64,000 nt of DNA from Gonatopus flavifemur (GCA_018340375.1 JAFFJZ010000003.1:7192001-7256000), one strand, 5' to 3'. Counted from the stretch's first letter, positions 44,280-59,239 are shown. Program-made: numbers and translations. Notes: generated by a model from the sequence alone, not told the origin.

Positions 44280-47200
44280 CTGATTGTCAAAATAAATCCC
44301 TGTTCGATGTTTCTGATTCTAATTGAAATATTCATAACATATTTGTACCTACTTATCACTTCACGTTTTCTCGTCGAAAAATGATAACGCACGTTTCAAA
44401 AGATCGGATGGGGAAGTAGTAAATGTCATTTTTAGTCAGACTTATTGTTATTGGATATGGTTGAATTTTCTCCTTTCATAGCACGATCATAAGTTTTTCC
44501 TCCATTGCTCATAAAATATTTTATTTGGTTTTCATACTCGAGTATAAATTTCTTCCTCACTTTTCACCTGGTAGCTTTCATTCGAGTGCATTTATAGGAG
44601 AATTATTATTCGATCTGAAAAATAAAACTCCAATTTTGAGTTTTGAATCGATGAGTTTTGAGAAATGAATCGATTTTGTGAGATCTCTGCTCGTGATCAA
44701 GTTCAAGAATACAAAAAATATCACGCAAATTAGAACAAATCATTGATTTACCGCATTAGCGAGTCCTTACGATTGAACATATCGTCGTATGAAAAAATAT
44801 GAATCTAGTGATTCTTCTGAAATCATTCGGCGAATCCGATACGGTAATTTGCGATTCGAATTTCAATCAACATATAGTTACAAAAATGGCGCAAAATGTC
44901 ATCGTAACAGTATCAATGTTGGAACGTTTGTCCCACGAGCGTAATGCGATGGTACGATCAACTATTGGGCTATATCACTAACTTTTATACTTCCACAGAT
45001 AAATGCGCATCTCCGCAGCAATAACATAAAAACAATAAACGCTCGATGCCGCATAGGATGCGAAGTTACTACGTGCTTTATACGGTTCCATAAAAGTTAT
45101 AACAATCATCGCGTTGAATTACCAACGTTTGTTTGCGACGCGAAAATCAACTATAAAGTTTCTCCGTCGGTTTTATTTGTAAACAATAAGACTACAAATA
45201 TAAAACATATATAAATTTTTCATTTATTGTTGTACTCAATGCACATTTGTATAATCATGACAGCGAATCGAATTTTTTTTTTTAATGTTGGAAGCACAAA
45301 TAGTTGCCATCATAGTTGAAATATATTTAGTGATCACTGCCTGAAATCTATCGTTGAGGTTTTGGAAGAGAGATATGATTAGCTTCATTCACTCTCCACA
45401 TTTTTCTCAAGTTACAAAGAACGTAAGATGAAACCACAATGAAAAATATGGAAAAATGAAATTCAAGTTACTAGTTTGAAATTTTCGACACGACTGTGGG
45501 ACGATATGAAATTTCGTGAACGTGCAGTATGATTCGCATTAATACGAAGCACAGAGAGGAATATTGTGTACTTCGCAAAAGAAGGTAATTGAATATTTTC
45601 TTCATGCGCAGAGGATTTTATGTGTCTTTTCAAAATTTGTAGTCAAAGCTTTAGAGATAAAAATATGAACGTAGGGGCTACTAAAATTCATATGTGAGCC
45701 CGTTATTACTCTCGTTATCAAGAAATAAATTGCAAAGCTATGGTGAGGAAATATTCTCGAAGTATTCCATGCAGATGATAATTTTCCCACTAAGGAACAT
45801 TTTGAAATCCAGGATAAATATTTTCAACAACGAAGAAGAATCAAATCACTTCAATTCTCTGTAGCGGCACAATTTTCTGAAAACATTTCACGTAAGAATA
45901 CAACGAGGTTGCTGAAGGGAATAGAAATGATTCTACACGGTGCTATTATTCCAATCACATCAATTATTTGTGAATGTAAATTCATTTCTTAAGGAATTTT
46001 GGTGCGCAGATTGTTTCATCGAACAAACTCCTTCGCGATAAAACGAAACTTTGTATTAAGTTCAGATTCGTGATCACGAGAAGTCGCGTTGTAAATTTTG
46101 AATTTCATGCAGCATATGACTTGTAAATCTCCGGAAATTGGTTTGCGAGATAGAAGACTTCATGTTGAATTAATGAGGATCCACACGTTTTTCCAGATTT
46201 TTCTCTGTTCACTGTTTTATATACACTCCTTCCAATTCACATCTCTTTGATCACCGTGAACAAATGACGTTACACGTTCCAGCATAGTTGTTGAGGCCAT
46301 CGAATATTCGATCACCGCAATAAGTCATGCTCCTTGGAACCAGATTGAATCATTCGTATTCCACTAACCTGATTCCAAATTAATTTCTGTTGAATCCACT
46401 TCGACCCCATTCATCAACAAAATAACTTGCTCCTGTATATTCGGTTACGTACATACAGGATTCGAGACTCCATCTCTGACCTTTGAGAGAATCAAAGGTG
46501 GACGATACAAGGAATGACGAAGGATAATTCTTTGAAGTATAAAAACGTTGAACTTTGAACTTGATTACGAGATAGTGTGAAACAACGAAGTATCAATGAC
46601 AACTTTTGATTCAGAACAATGACTTCATGTTATTATTTGTAAAAATATTTATATTCTCTCATTGAATAGATTTAAGAATGTCCTTGAAGGAGTTTAGAAG
46701 TTTCCGCAAGTCACCTGACACGATGTATCCTACGAGGATTCATCGTTAAGAAAATGAACTGTCGGAATATGGATCCTTACAATTCATTCCACCAAGTTAT
46801 TGTTCCCGTTTATATTCCAACTTTCCTCAGTTTCCCAAAGTTCAGCACCACAGGTCAGATATTTTTCCTTCCACATCATTTTTTTTCTCCGACTAAAATA
46901 AGTGAATTGCTATAAAAGGAATTTTTTGCCGACTTCGTTTCTTTATACCATATATATGTTTTATTCTCTGAGAAAGATATGACGATTGTTCATGCAATGA
47001 ATTTTATATTCCTTTATTCCCTTTTTGGCCTTGGTGACTATAATGTGTGATATACAGCCTTCATTTATTAGCTATGTTCCGGACTTGGGTACGTGTTAAC
47101 ACCGAGAACAGGGAAATAGGATATCATTCCCATTATGGTATGAGTAAAATCTATGTTCGAATAAGAAAAGTAATCTATATTCTACAATTCACATTGACAT

Positions 47201-50200
47201 AATTAGAAATTTCGAGATTCGGAAGGCAGAAAAGATGGTATTATGTAAAATCACTATTTTTAATTGGAAAGAAGGCTAATCGAATATCGGAAATCGATTT
47301 CATACATCAGAATATGAAACGCATTGGATGTTGAAACGCAATGTTGCAAACAAAGCTTATTTTCACCTATTTAAATTCCCTTTTTTTCCCTCCATTTCAT
47401 TTTATATTCCATTTTCTCAGAGGCAGAGAAGTTGGATACAATGGTACCGAGATGTTATTCTTCGTACTCTTTGCCAACACATCTATACGATTCGTTTATA
47501 TTTATTGCCTTAATGGAAAATCGACAACAATTCTAACTTCAATAATGGAAATAAAGTACCCTATGAACTTCACGAATTTGAAAACAGAAGAAACATTTGA
47601 CTAATTGAAGAGAGCAATCAAAATTGTTAGTATTATATACAAAATAGCAAACAAATTTAATGGCTGAAGCCAATAGATCAGAGATACCCAGCAAAATCAG
47701 GTTTTGCTGTCATAGGGAATTCACTCTCCTCTGTGATTCTTTGCTTTGGAACGAACAGAGGTTGAAGAATCGTAACGTTTAATCTGAATTAGTGAATCTT
47801 ATTTTTCACAGATCATTCGAGTGGGGGAATTCGAGAAGATTAATCACGTTGAACTTATTACGCATTGTTGAGAGCTTTGTACCAATGTTGACAGTGTCAT
47901 TTCACACGTGAATGCCAGAATCTGTCATCCGAGATACCGGGTGGTCATTCAATGTCCTATCAGTGGTCGTGAAAGTCCTTTGTTCCTATGCAAATGTCCT
48001 GTTCACGTGGCACGTCATTTGCATGAATGTATGCGTCTCCGCTTCACCTTTGATGTTACAACATGAGTGGATTGTTGTGAGGTCATCATTCGTGTATACG
48101 ACAGTTTGATGTTTCTTTACTTCTCAACGTCACATCACTTCCCTTCCCCACTCAGAAAAATTTGCAGTCATTTCAACTAATCGCAATAATTAATTTTTCG
48201 GCGATTCCAATTAAAATGCTATAGTTTTCTTAATTTCTTTGATTTACATTTTGAAACATTTATTCGATTTGGTTGATCACTGTTCGTCGTATTTTTCATT
48301 CCTTAGAAGAAATCATCCTTTCCATTGATTCCACTTTTTCAAGAAAAACTAATGTAATGGAAACTCCATTCGAGTCTCAAGCGTTTCTTTCCGACTGGAA
48401 ATTTATCCCTTTGATCCGGTCAAGTTAATCTCGATCCTATTTGGTTTTCGACAATGGCTATAAAACTTGCCTACCATCAGAATCCTGTCAGGAAAACATT
48501 GCCTGAATCAAGATCTCGAAGGGTGGAATTAGATCTACGGAGTGGTCTGTGAAGTTTGCATATATTTATTGGCTGGAGTGCGTTTATTATCACTTCAAAC
48601 GACCACCAAAAAAATTATCACTTACTCCTCTCTTTCTCTCTCTCTTTCTCTTCCTTCATTTGAAAAACACATGTTTTCTCACCACTCCGGACTGAGGAGG
48701 ACCCTTCATACTCGAAAGAACGTTAACTCATTCAGACGTTTCATATTTTCTCTCTTCAGCCCTTCAATTTATTCGCCACACCGTTTGTAACTGACATTTT
48801 TACGAATTTCTGTTCTTTTATTTTTTTCTACTTTACAACATTCGACATCACCCTTACCGTATACATAGTCGTAATTTAATTTGAGTGTGTTTCAGAGTGA
48901 GTTTACGTTTGATATTTCTCTGCCACGGTTCAGCAATTTACTACAGTGACCGACAGGCTATAAATTTTCGATTGAAACCATCAAGCTTTGGGTGCTCAAA
49001 GTGTGAACGATTCACTTGGTGATAGGTTTGCAACCGTGTGCCAAGAAAGTCAAGATTGAAATGTGAAAGACAAAGGTTATTTCCTGATGAGAGGGAAAAA
49101 AACATCCTAGAAATATCGTTCCCTCTTTGAAAACATCCCGCTGCTATCCAATATGAACGGATAATCAAAGAGGGTGTTTACACATTTTATCTTCACCTAA
49201 ATTCCAACTGTAACCTTACAAAAATGGCACAAATCATATATTACAATTCTCGCAGTCATTTCTAGCAGTTTCTGTTGAGGTACGGAATTTTCTCTTAATT
49301 ATTTCCTCGGATCGTGTATATATGAATGCCGGCGTGCTCTAATTTTCACAAAGAGATGGTAAAAACATCAACTCTTTTCTGTCCTCGATGTATATATAAC
49401 TGTGTATGCGCGATAACGTGACACTCGACGTAATTGCTTCTTTGGCGAGTCAACACCTTAACTTATTAATAATGCATGAAGGATTCATAAGACTTTCTCA
49501 TACAAAATTGAATTTTAAGTGAAATGTTTTTGGTCTCCCGTAATTATTCTCACTTTCATCATATTCCTCAATATACATTGATTCGGCTGGATTTGATATT
49601 CATAATGTTATATTATAATTTCCGAAAAGTAAGCAATGATCGGTTGTGGTGACAGCGAGTTACACTGGGGAGTTTTCCGTAAAATATTTTATCATTTTCA
49701 TTGTATCAATCACGGAGTTTTCTGAAGAATAATACTAACCTTTGTGGGGCGAATATGTCAATGAAACTGTAGCTACTCTCAATAAAGAACCGATATTACA
49801 AAAAAAAATCATCTATTCGTCATTGTTTCCACTTTTGTAGCAAAGGTTTCTTCCTGCGTTGATTCCCTGTTCTTCTCTCTCCGTGTGAATAGAGATCAAA
49901 GATTATTAAAAGAATATGAAATTGAAGTCAGTCACTAAGCACAATAAATTTTCTCATTTTCATTATAAAATTTCCAGAATTGTTTGCGGAGTATAGAGGA
50001 TAGTAGTTTCCTTTCGGATACGTCCATGTCGTACCAATAAGAACGAATATACGATTTCTACGATCGTGAACATCAATTTTACGATCCACTCAAATCGATC
50101 AGCGTTGAAATTATGTGTGTTATCTGACTGTGATCAATATTGAAGTAATTTTGATACCATAAACGGAATGGTAACCTTAAACCTTCAGCATTGATAGCCC

Positions 50201-53200
50201 ATTGGAAAGGAAGAAAAGTAATATAGTGGATGCACACACATGTTGAAATATAATAAATCTTGATGGGAGTCAAAACAGTCCACAGCGAGGAGGTTCTCGT
50301 TGCGCAGTAGTTCGGAAGTAGTCATGCAAATTTAATGAATCATGAGATTCCAACCTTGGGAAAACGCTGAGTAATATTTGGTTTTACCCCTCTGAGTCTT
50401 CCATCATGTCGCTCACACCCTTCAAATTAAATTCGGTATCATGGATTGTTTATAGCAGATGGAATGATTATGTATCCTAACGTACCGATAAAACACTCTC
50501 CAGGCGTTCGTAAAAATTACTACATAACTACTGAATCATGAAATCTGGGATCTGAGATATGATTTAAATTTTTCACGTATATATGAAACGCCGATGTAAA
50601 ACTTTGCAAAGAATTGAAAATCCATGTATTTGAATTCGTCGAGTGTCGAAAGGTTGCAGGATCTCTTGATTGATGAACGCGGAAGTTAAATACTGCTAAT
50701 TTGTGGAAAGTTTGTAACATGCTTGACTTAACGAAGTTTCTGACTATCCTAGCGAAAATTTTGACTTCTACAGAGATTTTTCTTGTTCTCGTACTATTTC
50801 GTGTGCTTGAATTTTACAAATGAAGGTTTTCGAAATAGGAATTCAGGTTAAGCGAGTTTGCTTTTGACAGCTTTCATGGCTTAAGCTTGACTAGATAAAT
50901 CGTTGTATCTTGGTGAACTTTTCGATCTATTTCACACAAAATCTTTGCCAACCTCATAGATCATTCATTTTTATGTCAATCTTTCAACGTTTGTTCAAAA
51001 GATTATTTATGTTCCAATAATAATTGATATTGATATGTTTTTCTCGGTTTTTTGATAATTCAATTGACTAACAGCATGCGCGTGTCATGCGACTCCAGTG
51101 TACATTGTAGGAAACGGTATTGTACATTCATATTTTAGATGCGATAGATGGCCGTTTTATTGATTCAGTATCGACGGAAATGGAGAGAGAGAAGGGAAAA
51201 AGAGAAAAACCAAAGAAAGCAAAAATATAGGCCACATTGTACAAACTTGTACAAGGAAATTGTATAAACGTAATTTTACAAAAATTTTCTTATCACGGTT
51301 TAGAATAAAATTTGAATTTCGAGAAACATGAATTCATAGCCTGATGATTTCGTTCTATTCTCAGAGTTCTATTGCTATTCAGGCGAAAATGAGAAGATCC
51401 ATGATGAGAGGAAATTACAATTCTCATTCCGAATAGTGCTAAATGGTGGGGTCCTTCTTCACTCTATCAAGAACAGACATTTGAGCGAGGAAGAGGTCCG
51501 TAGCACTATTCACAGAACAAACCGTATCCCTTCGGAACAACGTGTTTCCTCATTTCAAAGTTGGTATTAAACTTTTCCACCAAAATCGTGCGGTTTTGGT
51601 ACAAATGTACAGCGAGTATAGGGCGTACAGATTTTGTACAGCTGCTATATGCAAGGACTGAGAGGCAGTATTTTTATCTCAGAGCATTCGAAATTGCATT
51701 CCGCACTTAGATATCTAAAAATTTTACTGCAATGCAAATCGAGAACTTTTCATAACGGAATATTTGTAGAAAAGGCTTCCAGGTTATTCCAAACTTACAG
51801 AAATTCATAGTCATGGCAATTATACTATTTTTATATAGAGTATATTTCTTTACATCGAAATTAATATCAGCGGAATAACGCGATAAAAACTTTCCGAGAT
51901 GTGTTGATTCAAATTTAAAACAGAGAGCCATTGAAAGTCATTATCAAACTCTCAAAAGTTATTTTAGTTATCACAACTGCGAGTTCAGTTCGAAAAACAA
52001 TAAATAACATGAAAATAAAAGGACTCCTTCGGATTTTAATAACTTCCCTCAGTGCGTTCCAGTAAACAATAATTCATTCCACGAATATTTTTCCAAAGAG
52101 AGAGAGAGAGTTTGCGTAAGGTAAACTAAAAGTTTCCAACAAAGCTATCGAACGAGTTCAAACTCATTGGAGATGTGGGGTTAGGTACTGACATTTTTTT
52201 CGTTGCAGCACGCGATATCCAACTCTCGTTATTTTACCCGCGATCTCGATTGCACCGAGAATTCTTCTCACTTTTCCGGCATTGAATAAAACCCCTTGAA
52301 AGAAGGAATATTGTCGGCGGAGTATGCGCTTCTCTGAAGTATTAAATTCCCTTTATCTATATATCCAAAATGAAATCTACACAGTTATATTGCCAACGTG
52401 AACGAGGTCTTTTAACTCGAATCGTGCGAAAATAATTTCAAATGAACCTCGTGGAAAGAAGTTATCGATTTCTCTATGTTAAATGGGAAGCTTTATTCAC
52501 ATGGGGCCGAAGTTGCTTTGTAAAAAAAATTCTCATGATCGACAGGAGTCAGGATTATTCATGATATTCGAGTCATACTTTGTACTCGAAATTTCATTTA
52601 TTTGTATTATTCGTGCATGTTTTGTTTTCATATGGATATAAATGGGTATGATATAATTATAGACCCATTGAATGATCGAATGAAATACGAATCATCCGCA
52701 AAAAAATAAATACGCTGTTATCATAATTGCAGATGGATGATGGAATGTGATGAAAGAGGTCAAAATTCATCCGACCGGCACGTCAGCGATAGAACATGAA
52801 ACATGAATGAATGCTAATTTATCAAATATACATTCATTCCACGCCTGTACTATATACGGCAGTTGATTTGTTTTCCAGAAAGTATTATCGTGAATTCCAT
52901 CTCTATTCGTCGAATTCTGATGAATGTTTGTATCGTAAGGATAAAAACATAGGTTCCAATTAGAGGAAAATTATTTTTCAAGCTTGAAAATGCATTGAGC
53001 ATTTTTGAAAGTTTTGAAATACTTTTCTGGTATATAGAACGAACTTGAGAAATTTGAAATTGTAGAAGTCACAAGTAACTTATAATTCTATAACGATGGT
53101 GCATAACGTCAATGAAGGTGAGTTGAAAAAGAAGAAGGAATATCAAACATTCATTAATGGAATGATGATGGAAGTCTAAAAATAGGAGAAAATATTAATA

Positions 53201-55180
53201 TTTTATCCTCTGAAAATATGCGAGTAGCTTTCCTTGTGTCGATTTTCTTTCATCCAATATACATCTCAATCTCTCGTGCTATATCCAGGGTACATTTTAT
53301 CGATGTAGAGGGATGAATATCTCTGTGAATCTGTGCCACAACCGTATGCATATGTGTCCGCATTCTAGCCACTATTCGCTCGCATTATTACAAAACTTCT
53401 ATTATTGTCCGATGTACAACTTTATGAACACAATGAGGGATTGTTGTGAGGATTGAAACGTTTTGAAATGGCGATTCAACGCAAAATCATACTTCTCGAA
53501 AATGCTCATCAACGGAAAACGAATAAATACTGCTATCGTTCACATTTTCTGATATTATAAATATTTACCTAGTATTATTATCATCACATCGTCATCCTTT
53601 ATCGAGGAATCTTTGTATGATTAATTTTAATATATGAGATGGAGTTTGAATCTTCATGAAATTATAAAAATATTTATAGATGAATTTGTATAAAATATAC
53701 AGGGTTTATACCACTATTTTATACAATTTGCATACAAATACTGCAGGAATTATTCACTCCCTGCGCTTGAATTTTAATAATCTGATAGAAGCTATCGAAT
53801 AATGTTATTTGTTCTGCATGTGAGAGGAACAAAATGAGTTTCTTGCATCATAAATCTATTGTTTCGAATAATTTGTTAGAATACCGAAAGATTGCTGATA
53901 ATGCAATTAATTACACACGACGAAACAAAAATGTTTCGCTTTGTATCCTGAGGCTTGGGAACTGATTTTGGGTGGTTTTGATAACACAAAAAGTATCTCA
54001 GATTTCGTGGTTTGATGCAAAGTTCATAATTTCTATATATAATCTACGTAACTGATAAATTTTATATATCGTTGCATGAGTTTTGAGAACTGATTTAGAA
54101 TAATTTTGAGGTGCTAAATAAGGAATACCATGAAAAGGGTGAATTATATACATCATGTATAGAAATTATGCATAAAAAGTTATAAATTTTCTCAAGAAAA
54201 AACAGGAACGAAGAATTTTTATACCATAATTGTCCTGTGTTATCAGTATATATTAATATTTAGATCTTATAAAATAAATGACGCTTATAAACTTCAATAT
54301 GCGTTGGTTAGTTGAGTATTTCATGTCTTTGATAACTTTCCACGAACAAAGTATGAACTAGCGCAGAGAATTATCAAGAATTGCAAAAATGTCAGCAGAG
54401 CGAGTTCCATATTCACATACTACCATCGTTTGGATCATATAAACCGTTCTTTGCCCAAGAATTCAATCTATCCTGATTACCAATTATTCTTCTCAAGTCT
54501 GATGACATCACACAAAATTTTCAGAGCGTCCGTGGAGCCTTGATCAGGAAAACTCAATCTCATCAAATTGATGCATGGATGTATTCAAGTATAGTGTCTT
54601 CTGCGGTTCATGCAAAATAGTTTATTGACTAAATGAATTCAATCGTCAGTACATATCTAGTCTACTCTCAGATCGATGCAATGATGTTCATTTACCCATC
54701 AAAAAAAAAGCTATTGGAGAAATATTTGTCACAAAAGGGAGTTTTGTCGGAGAAGATCTCTCGAAAATGACGGTACGAGAATGAGGGTTGTTGTTACGAG
54801 GTAATCTCGTTGTGGCGATCAATGATTTCAAATTTCTTGAATTGGAAGAAATTGAATAATTTCTTTTTTCTTCAGATACCTCGATTCAGTTTCAAATCTT
54901 CACGAAAAAGCTTCTGTTGCAAAAGAATGATTAAAATTGTACCCTGAAAGAATTTGATTTGAAAAATTCCAGTGATCGAGGGACAAGTACGAAATTTTTT
55001 TTTTTAAATATTACTATATTTATTGGAGTAATTTTTTGAAGAATTTTTACTTATTCTCCGATTACTGGAATTTCACGGTAATTTTTTGTAATAAAATTCT
55101 TCCGGTGTATGTTTCAACTTTCAACAAAAAATTCAAGAAATTCAAATAGTTTATGAAAACATTTATATCAATGTCAACTT
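44280..55180. other. About 11 kb without a supported gene
   Basis: Probably intron or intergenic. Many ORFs of 60-80 codons, none with motif and paired splice sites. Noted inside: CT microsatellite at 48629-48652, GA run at 52097-52109, a CACTCAGAAAAATTTGC terminus-like motif at 48149, a hairpin CAGCAAAATCAGGTTTTGCTG at 47689-47709, and a possible plus-strand terminal exon at 52209-52289 (see findings). Confidence 0.45.
48629..48652. repeat. CT microsatellite
   Basis: CTCTCTTTCTCTCTCTCTTT run, low complexity. It sits within the 82-codon plus ORF 48542-48790, which I therefore discount. Confidence 0.8.
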
Positions 55181-55182
55181 AC

Positions 55183-55236
55183 TGCGAACGTCTCAGAAAC
55201 GGAAGGGCATCCTTCAAGAAACAGGGTGTCCGGAAC
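55183..55236 (-). CDS. Candidate 54-nt microexon, possibly of the membrane-protein gene
   Basis: Both splice sites are close to consensus: CATTTTCATTACAG acceptor and a GTAAGT donor (GT at 55182-55181). Length is 54 nt, so phase is preserved. In phase 0 it reads VPDTLFLEGCPSVSETFA, which would fit the phase-0 entry of the exon at 43911. In phase 2 it reads FRTPCFLKDALPFLRRS; the remaining phase has a stop. It lies 11 kb from the next exon, so the link is only by strand and phase. Confidence 0.35.
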
Positions 55237-57005
55237 CTGTAATGAAAATGATATTATTTTAATCTTTTGTTCCACTCGATCATTTTGTTTCTTAGAAATT
55301 TCATGAATTCCAATGGAAGGAAGGGAAGAATTTCAAAGGAAAATGCCAATGCTTCGAATCGCAACTTGACACAATTTTGTGATTATCTACTTTCAAAAGG
55401 CCAGAGAGATATGTCAGATTTGGTAACTTTGGGTTCAAAACAATCGATTCAGCTTCCGATCCAATAGTTTCAAAAAGCTTTACAGTAATCAACGGAATAA
55501 ATCTCAATCCAAAATATGTTCCCAGTTCGAATTATCGATTCGAATATTTTTTGAATATATTCCACAGAGAAGAATGAAATTCAAAAATAACTGTCATTTC
55601 GTATATTTTCGGTGAAAGAAGACCTATTAACCTATGTTCAAACTATTTTTCACCTCTTCTTTGGTTCTATTGAACAATCGAATGGTATTCATTCCTTTAG
55701 TAACCATGACAACCATAAAAATGATTAATATTCTATTGTGAAGTGTGGATCCCACGCAATATTTTCTCAGATTATTTCCACTATTAGGAATGGTAAAAAT
55801 TGGTGGAATGTATTTTTCTCACTCGCGATAATAAAAATGATGAGAAATCCACATCAGTTCTACTTGAAATCTTCTAATGTTTTTAATAATCGATTCCATA
55901 AATTGAAAAATTCTGTGAAATTCGTATTTCTTTTCCATAAAAGAATACTTTGACAATTGTATCAGTTTCATCTTTCGCGAGAACAATGATAATAATTCGA
56001 GCTCGAATCGCGCGATTGTATCAAAAATGCATATTTCGAATTGTAGGTCGGGTATTGAAACGAAAAAGAGAAGGGAAAAAATTGATATTATAGGAAATCC
56101 GTCAACAAAGAATTTCAATCAAGCACTCATTTGTTAGGAGAGGAATTGTCGTCGACTGACTTCGAAATGAAAAAATAGACAAAAAGGCAGAATCGGTATT
56201 CGTTAGGAACAGCAAAAATAGATGCTGAAATTCTTGTTTTTGCTTAGGCCTCGTTTCATTGGTTTTCAATTTTTTTTTTTTAATCTTTGGAATCGATGAG
56301 TATGCTTTGAAAACTTCAAAGTTATGAATATTTCCTTCGATTTCATAGAACATTTATTCAACAAGATTGTTCTGAGAAACAAGAGAAATGTTTCGGAAAA
56401 TTGGTCTTTATATCATTTAATATTCATATATAAATAACTGTTTTGTTCTGCTTCGTTCAAGTAACAATTCCCTTAATGCGAAGAAATCTTTTTCCTGCGT
56501 GGAATAACGATTTCCTTCAAAACCAAATACTTTGGATTACTCATAATCGAATAAGATTTTCCTCCATATTGATTCAAACAAAATTGTGATCCTTGTTTTT
56601 ATGGCGTATAACGACCCTGGAGCACACCCTTGCGAGTTGATATATCTCGGAGAAACCAAATGCCGGCACATAATGGGTAATAAAGAACTAAGGGAATCGA
56701 GCTTAATGGGATTTGTATTGAATTACTCTAGTATTATCCGAAGATTTCTCTATCCATCGAAAGTGAACCGGGTGAGTGTTCGGGTGTAACAAGTGGAAAA
56801 TCTATAACTTATATAGAAACTAGAAAATTTTTCCCCTTGCGTTTAGAAGAATTTTGTGGTTAAAAAGGGAAAAAAATTGTTCAGAAGTAAATGAGACAAT
56901 TTTTTGTATATTTCTTTTTCATAACACACATAATCGAGTAAGTTGAACCAATTGCCAACCGAATTTCCGTAACCCATACGAGGTATTAATATAGATCTAT
57001 CGTTA

Positions 57006-57670
57006 TTAGAACATTAAATACTGGATATAATTATCCCACACCTCATTCAATAAATCCCTGAATCGTGCCAGTGAATAACCATTACGAGGCACACACCCAT
57101 TTACCGACATTATATTTCCGTCATGAGAAACAAGATTCATCGATTTTAACAGTGAAATTAGGTCTCCCAACTTTGCTTTCAATTCTTGACAGTGAGACCT
57201 CGCAAATCCATATAATTCTTGCAACCTCTAACAACGCTTTCTAAACTTATGTTCGATTCATTCATACACAACTATGGATAGTTCAATATAATCTCGATCA
57301 TAAATAAATGAAGAGAGAAATGCCTTGTGAATGAAATTTAAATTGAACCTCCACGACATTTGTACCAATTTCCTTTATCGTTATTCACGACCAGCGAGGG
57401 TAAATAAATATCCCAAAACGAATCTGAAAATCGCTCTTGAGTACAAATTCTGAATGATCTGGATAAATTATTTATAACTTGATGAATATTTGATTCCTTA
57501 TATTGTTCCAAAATGGAATGGAGGAATATTGAAAACAAACAGTCACATTTTTCTAAGCGACCTACATTGTAAAATTGATGATATAAATCATCGTGTTCTT
57601 CCTTAAGACGCCGGCATGAAACATTGAGCAAAACCGAAGACAAAGAGTGGAAATCAAATTTGATTCCCAT
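57006..57670 (-). CDS. Candidate two-exon gene of unknown function
   Basis: Exons 57366-57670 and 57006-57225 join through a 140-nt intron (GTACAA donor, TTAGAG acceptor, phase 2) into a 174-residue frame. It starts MGIKFDFHSLSSVLLNVSCR, has a helical, charged middle (RRLKEEHDDLYHQFYNV; CDCLFSIFLHSILEQYKESN), and after the junction LQELYGFARSHCQELKAKLG, ending RFRDLLNEVWDNYIQYLMF. Residue use is coding-like over both exons. The ATG could also be internal: an AG lies directly before it (TTATAG|ATG), and the sequence upstream is also open in a different frame (57654-57995). No signal peptide and no known motif. Confidence 0.4.
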
Positions 57671-59082
57671 CTATAACATACCAGGGAGTCCATACTTTAT
57701 TCACCACAGAATAAGATTGGAAGAAAGATCCATTTTTGCTTATGTACCTTTTCACCTTTTCTTTCTTCCAATATGTTCTTTTCTCACACCCCGTCTTCTC
57801 ACCTCTCTCTGTTACTTTTATCAACTTTCTAACAAAGCACATGTCATTTTTTAGCCACAAAACGTACATAGCGCGATAGGCAAAGTTCCAAAAGGTCCTT
57901 CCTCTTTTCATAAACTTTCTTTCTGTCAGGTACCTTATACGACAGGAAGAATCGTATTGAAAATCATGTATGATGTTCATTCTGCTCCATTTCATGAAAA
58001 AAAAAATTCATAACCATTTCCTTTCTTCAATGCTTTTCATTTGACGATTGAATAAATAGTTTGTTCTTTCATTCCTCTTAGGCAGGTTAATTTGTAGGTT
58101 CAGTTGAAACGTAATTAGAGTATGTAATCATCAATCGCTCTGTTGAAAAAAGTCACGATACGATGATTATATCCTGAATCATCTATTCGCTTATTCGCAA
58201 GGATTGAATTACGAATTGACCTGTAGTCGCTTGTAGCTTTAGCTCTCCCAGCCCTTAACGTCATTCATAAGCAATGTAATTTAGTATCGCTATAACCACC
58301 TTGATTTATGGAACTTGCGAAACACACCCACTAACATTCATTGTAAATTTTGAATAACAATTCGAAAGTTTTGAATTTCATTTCCATGAAATATCATAAA
58401 CTAGAAATAAAAATGTTCTTGAAGTTCGAATCGTTTATAGAAACGAAACGAAAATCTAAACTCACAACACTTTGGGTCTTCAACAGCTGAGTATTTTGTT
58501 ATTCGATTACCAATTCGTTGCAATAAACGATTTAAACTTCAGCAACATGAAATAAAAAGACAACATAAATATTTTCAATGATAGTAGCCAGGATGAATGG
58601 TGTCGATTCGTTATATGCGTATCTCATCACAAAGGAATTCATTATAAAGAGTTCGAATAAACAGAAAAACATTGATTCAAATTTTTCTTTCCTGTCAAAG
58701 ACTGTGCGGATTTAATAGCATTCGCGTCAACATATCGAATCTATTTCTTCTTGCTTTGTGTGAATCCGATTCTCACGCAAGAAAAAACAAACGATGGAAA
58801 ACGAAGTCCAATAAAATTTTTTTTTCATCGCAACCATTGGAGAAATAAATGCTTTTTCTCTGAAAGTAATCGAACGGAATAGCGTCAATGGATAATTGTT
58901 GATATTCTTTTAGAAACTCGAAACTTGGATGGAAGGAAAATATGGAGTGTATGTATGAGATATAAAGTTCCACTTCTAGCTTTGTAGAGAAATTTTCTTT
59001 GTAATGTGTATAAAATGGTTGGAATGGTGTGAATTTCATATTTATATCAAAACATCGGAATCATCTCGTTCTATATTTTTAG

Positions 59083-59239
59083 CTGCTCCTAATGGAAGAT
59101 GTTATGCGAATATGAGTGCAGAAGAATTCATATATTCTTTATGGATTCTTCCAGAATTCTCCGGGGACTGGGGTGCTGCATGGTCGGTTACCTTCCAGTT
59201 TTCTTCCAAACCTGGGGCAGGCTATCCAATCCTCTCAGT
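59083..59239 (+). CDS. Candidate exon on the plus strand, unknown gene
   Basis: A strong acceptor (CGTTCTATATTTTTAG) and a strong GTGAGT donor bound a GC-richer 157-nt stretch with a single open frame (phase 1 in, 0 out): APNGRCYANMSAEEFIYSLW, then PEFSGDWGAAWSVTFQ and KPGAGYPILS. Neighbouring sequence to 59428 is open in another frame (109 codons), so this may instead be a frameshifted transposon remnant. No partner exon found. Confidence 0.3.

Noticed and set aside
44799..44981. 60-codon plus ORF with a reasonable-looking second half
   Set aside because: No splice partners, promoter or motif; within chance for this length.
46374..46437. Exon-like stretch on the minus strand (EQVILLMNGVEVDSTEIN, AG and GTTAGT ends)
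   Set aside because: Poor pyrimidine tract and phases 0>1, which do not fit the next exon of the membrane-protein gene at 43911.
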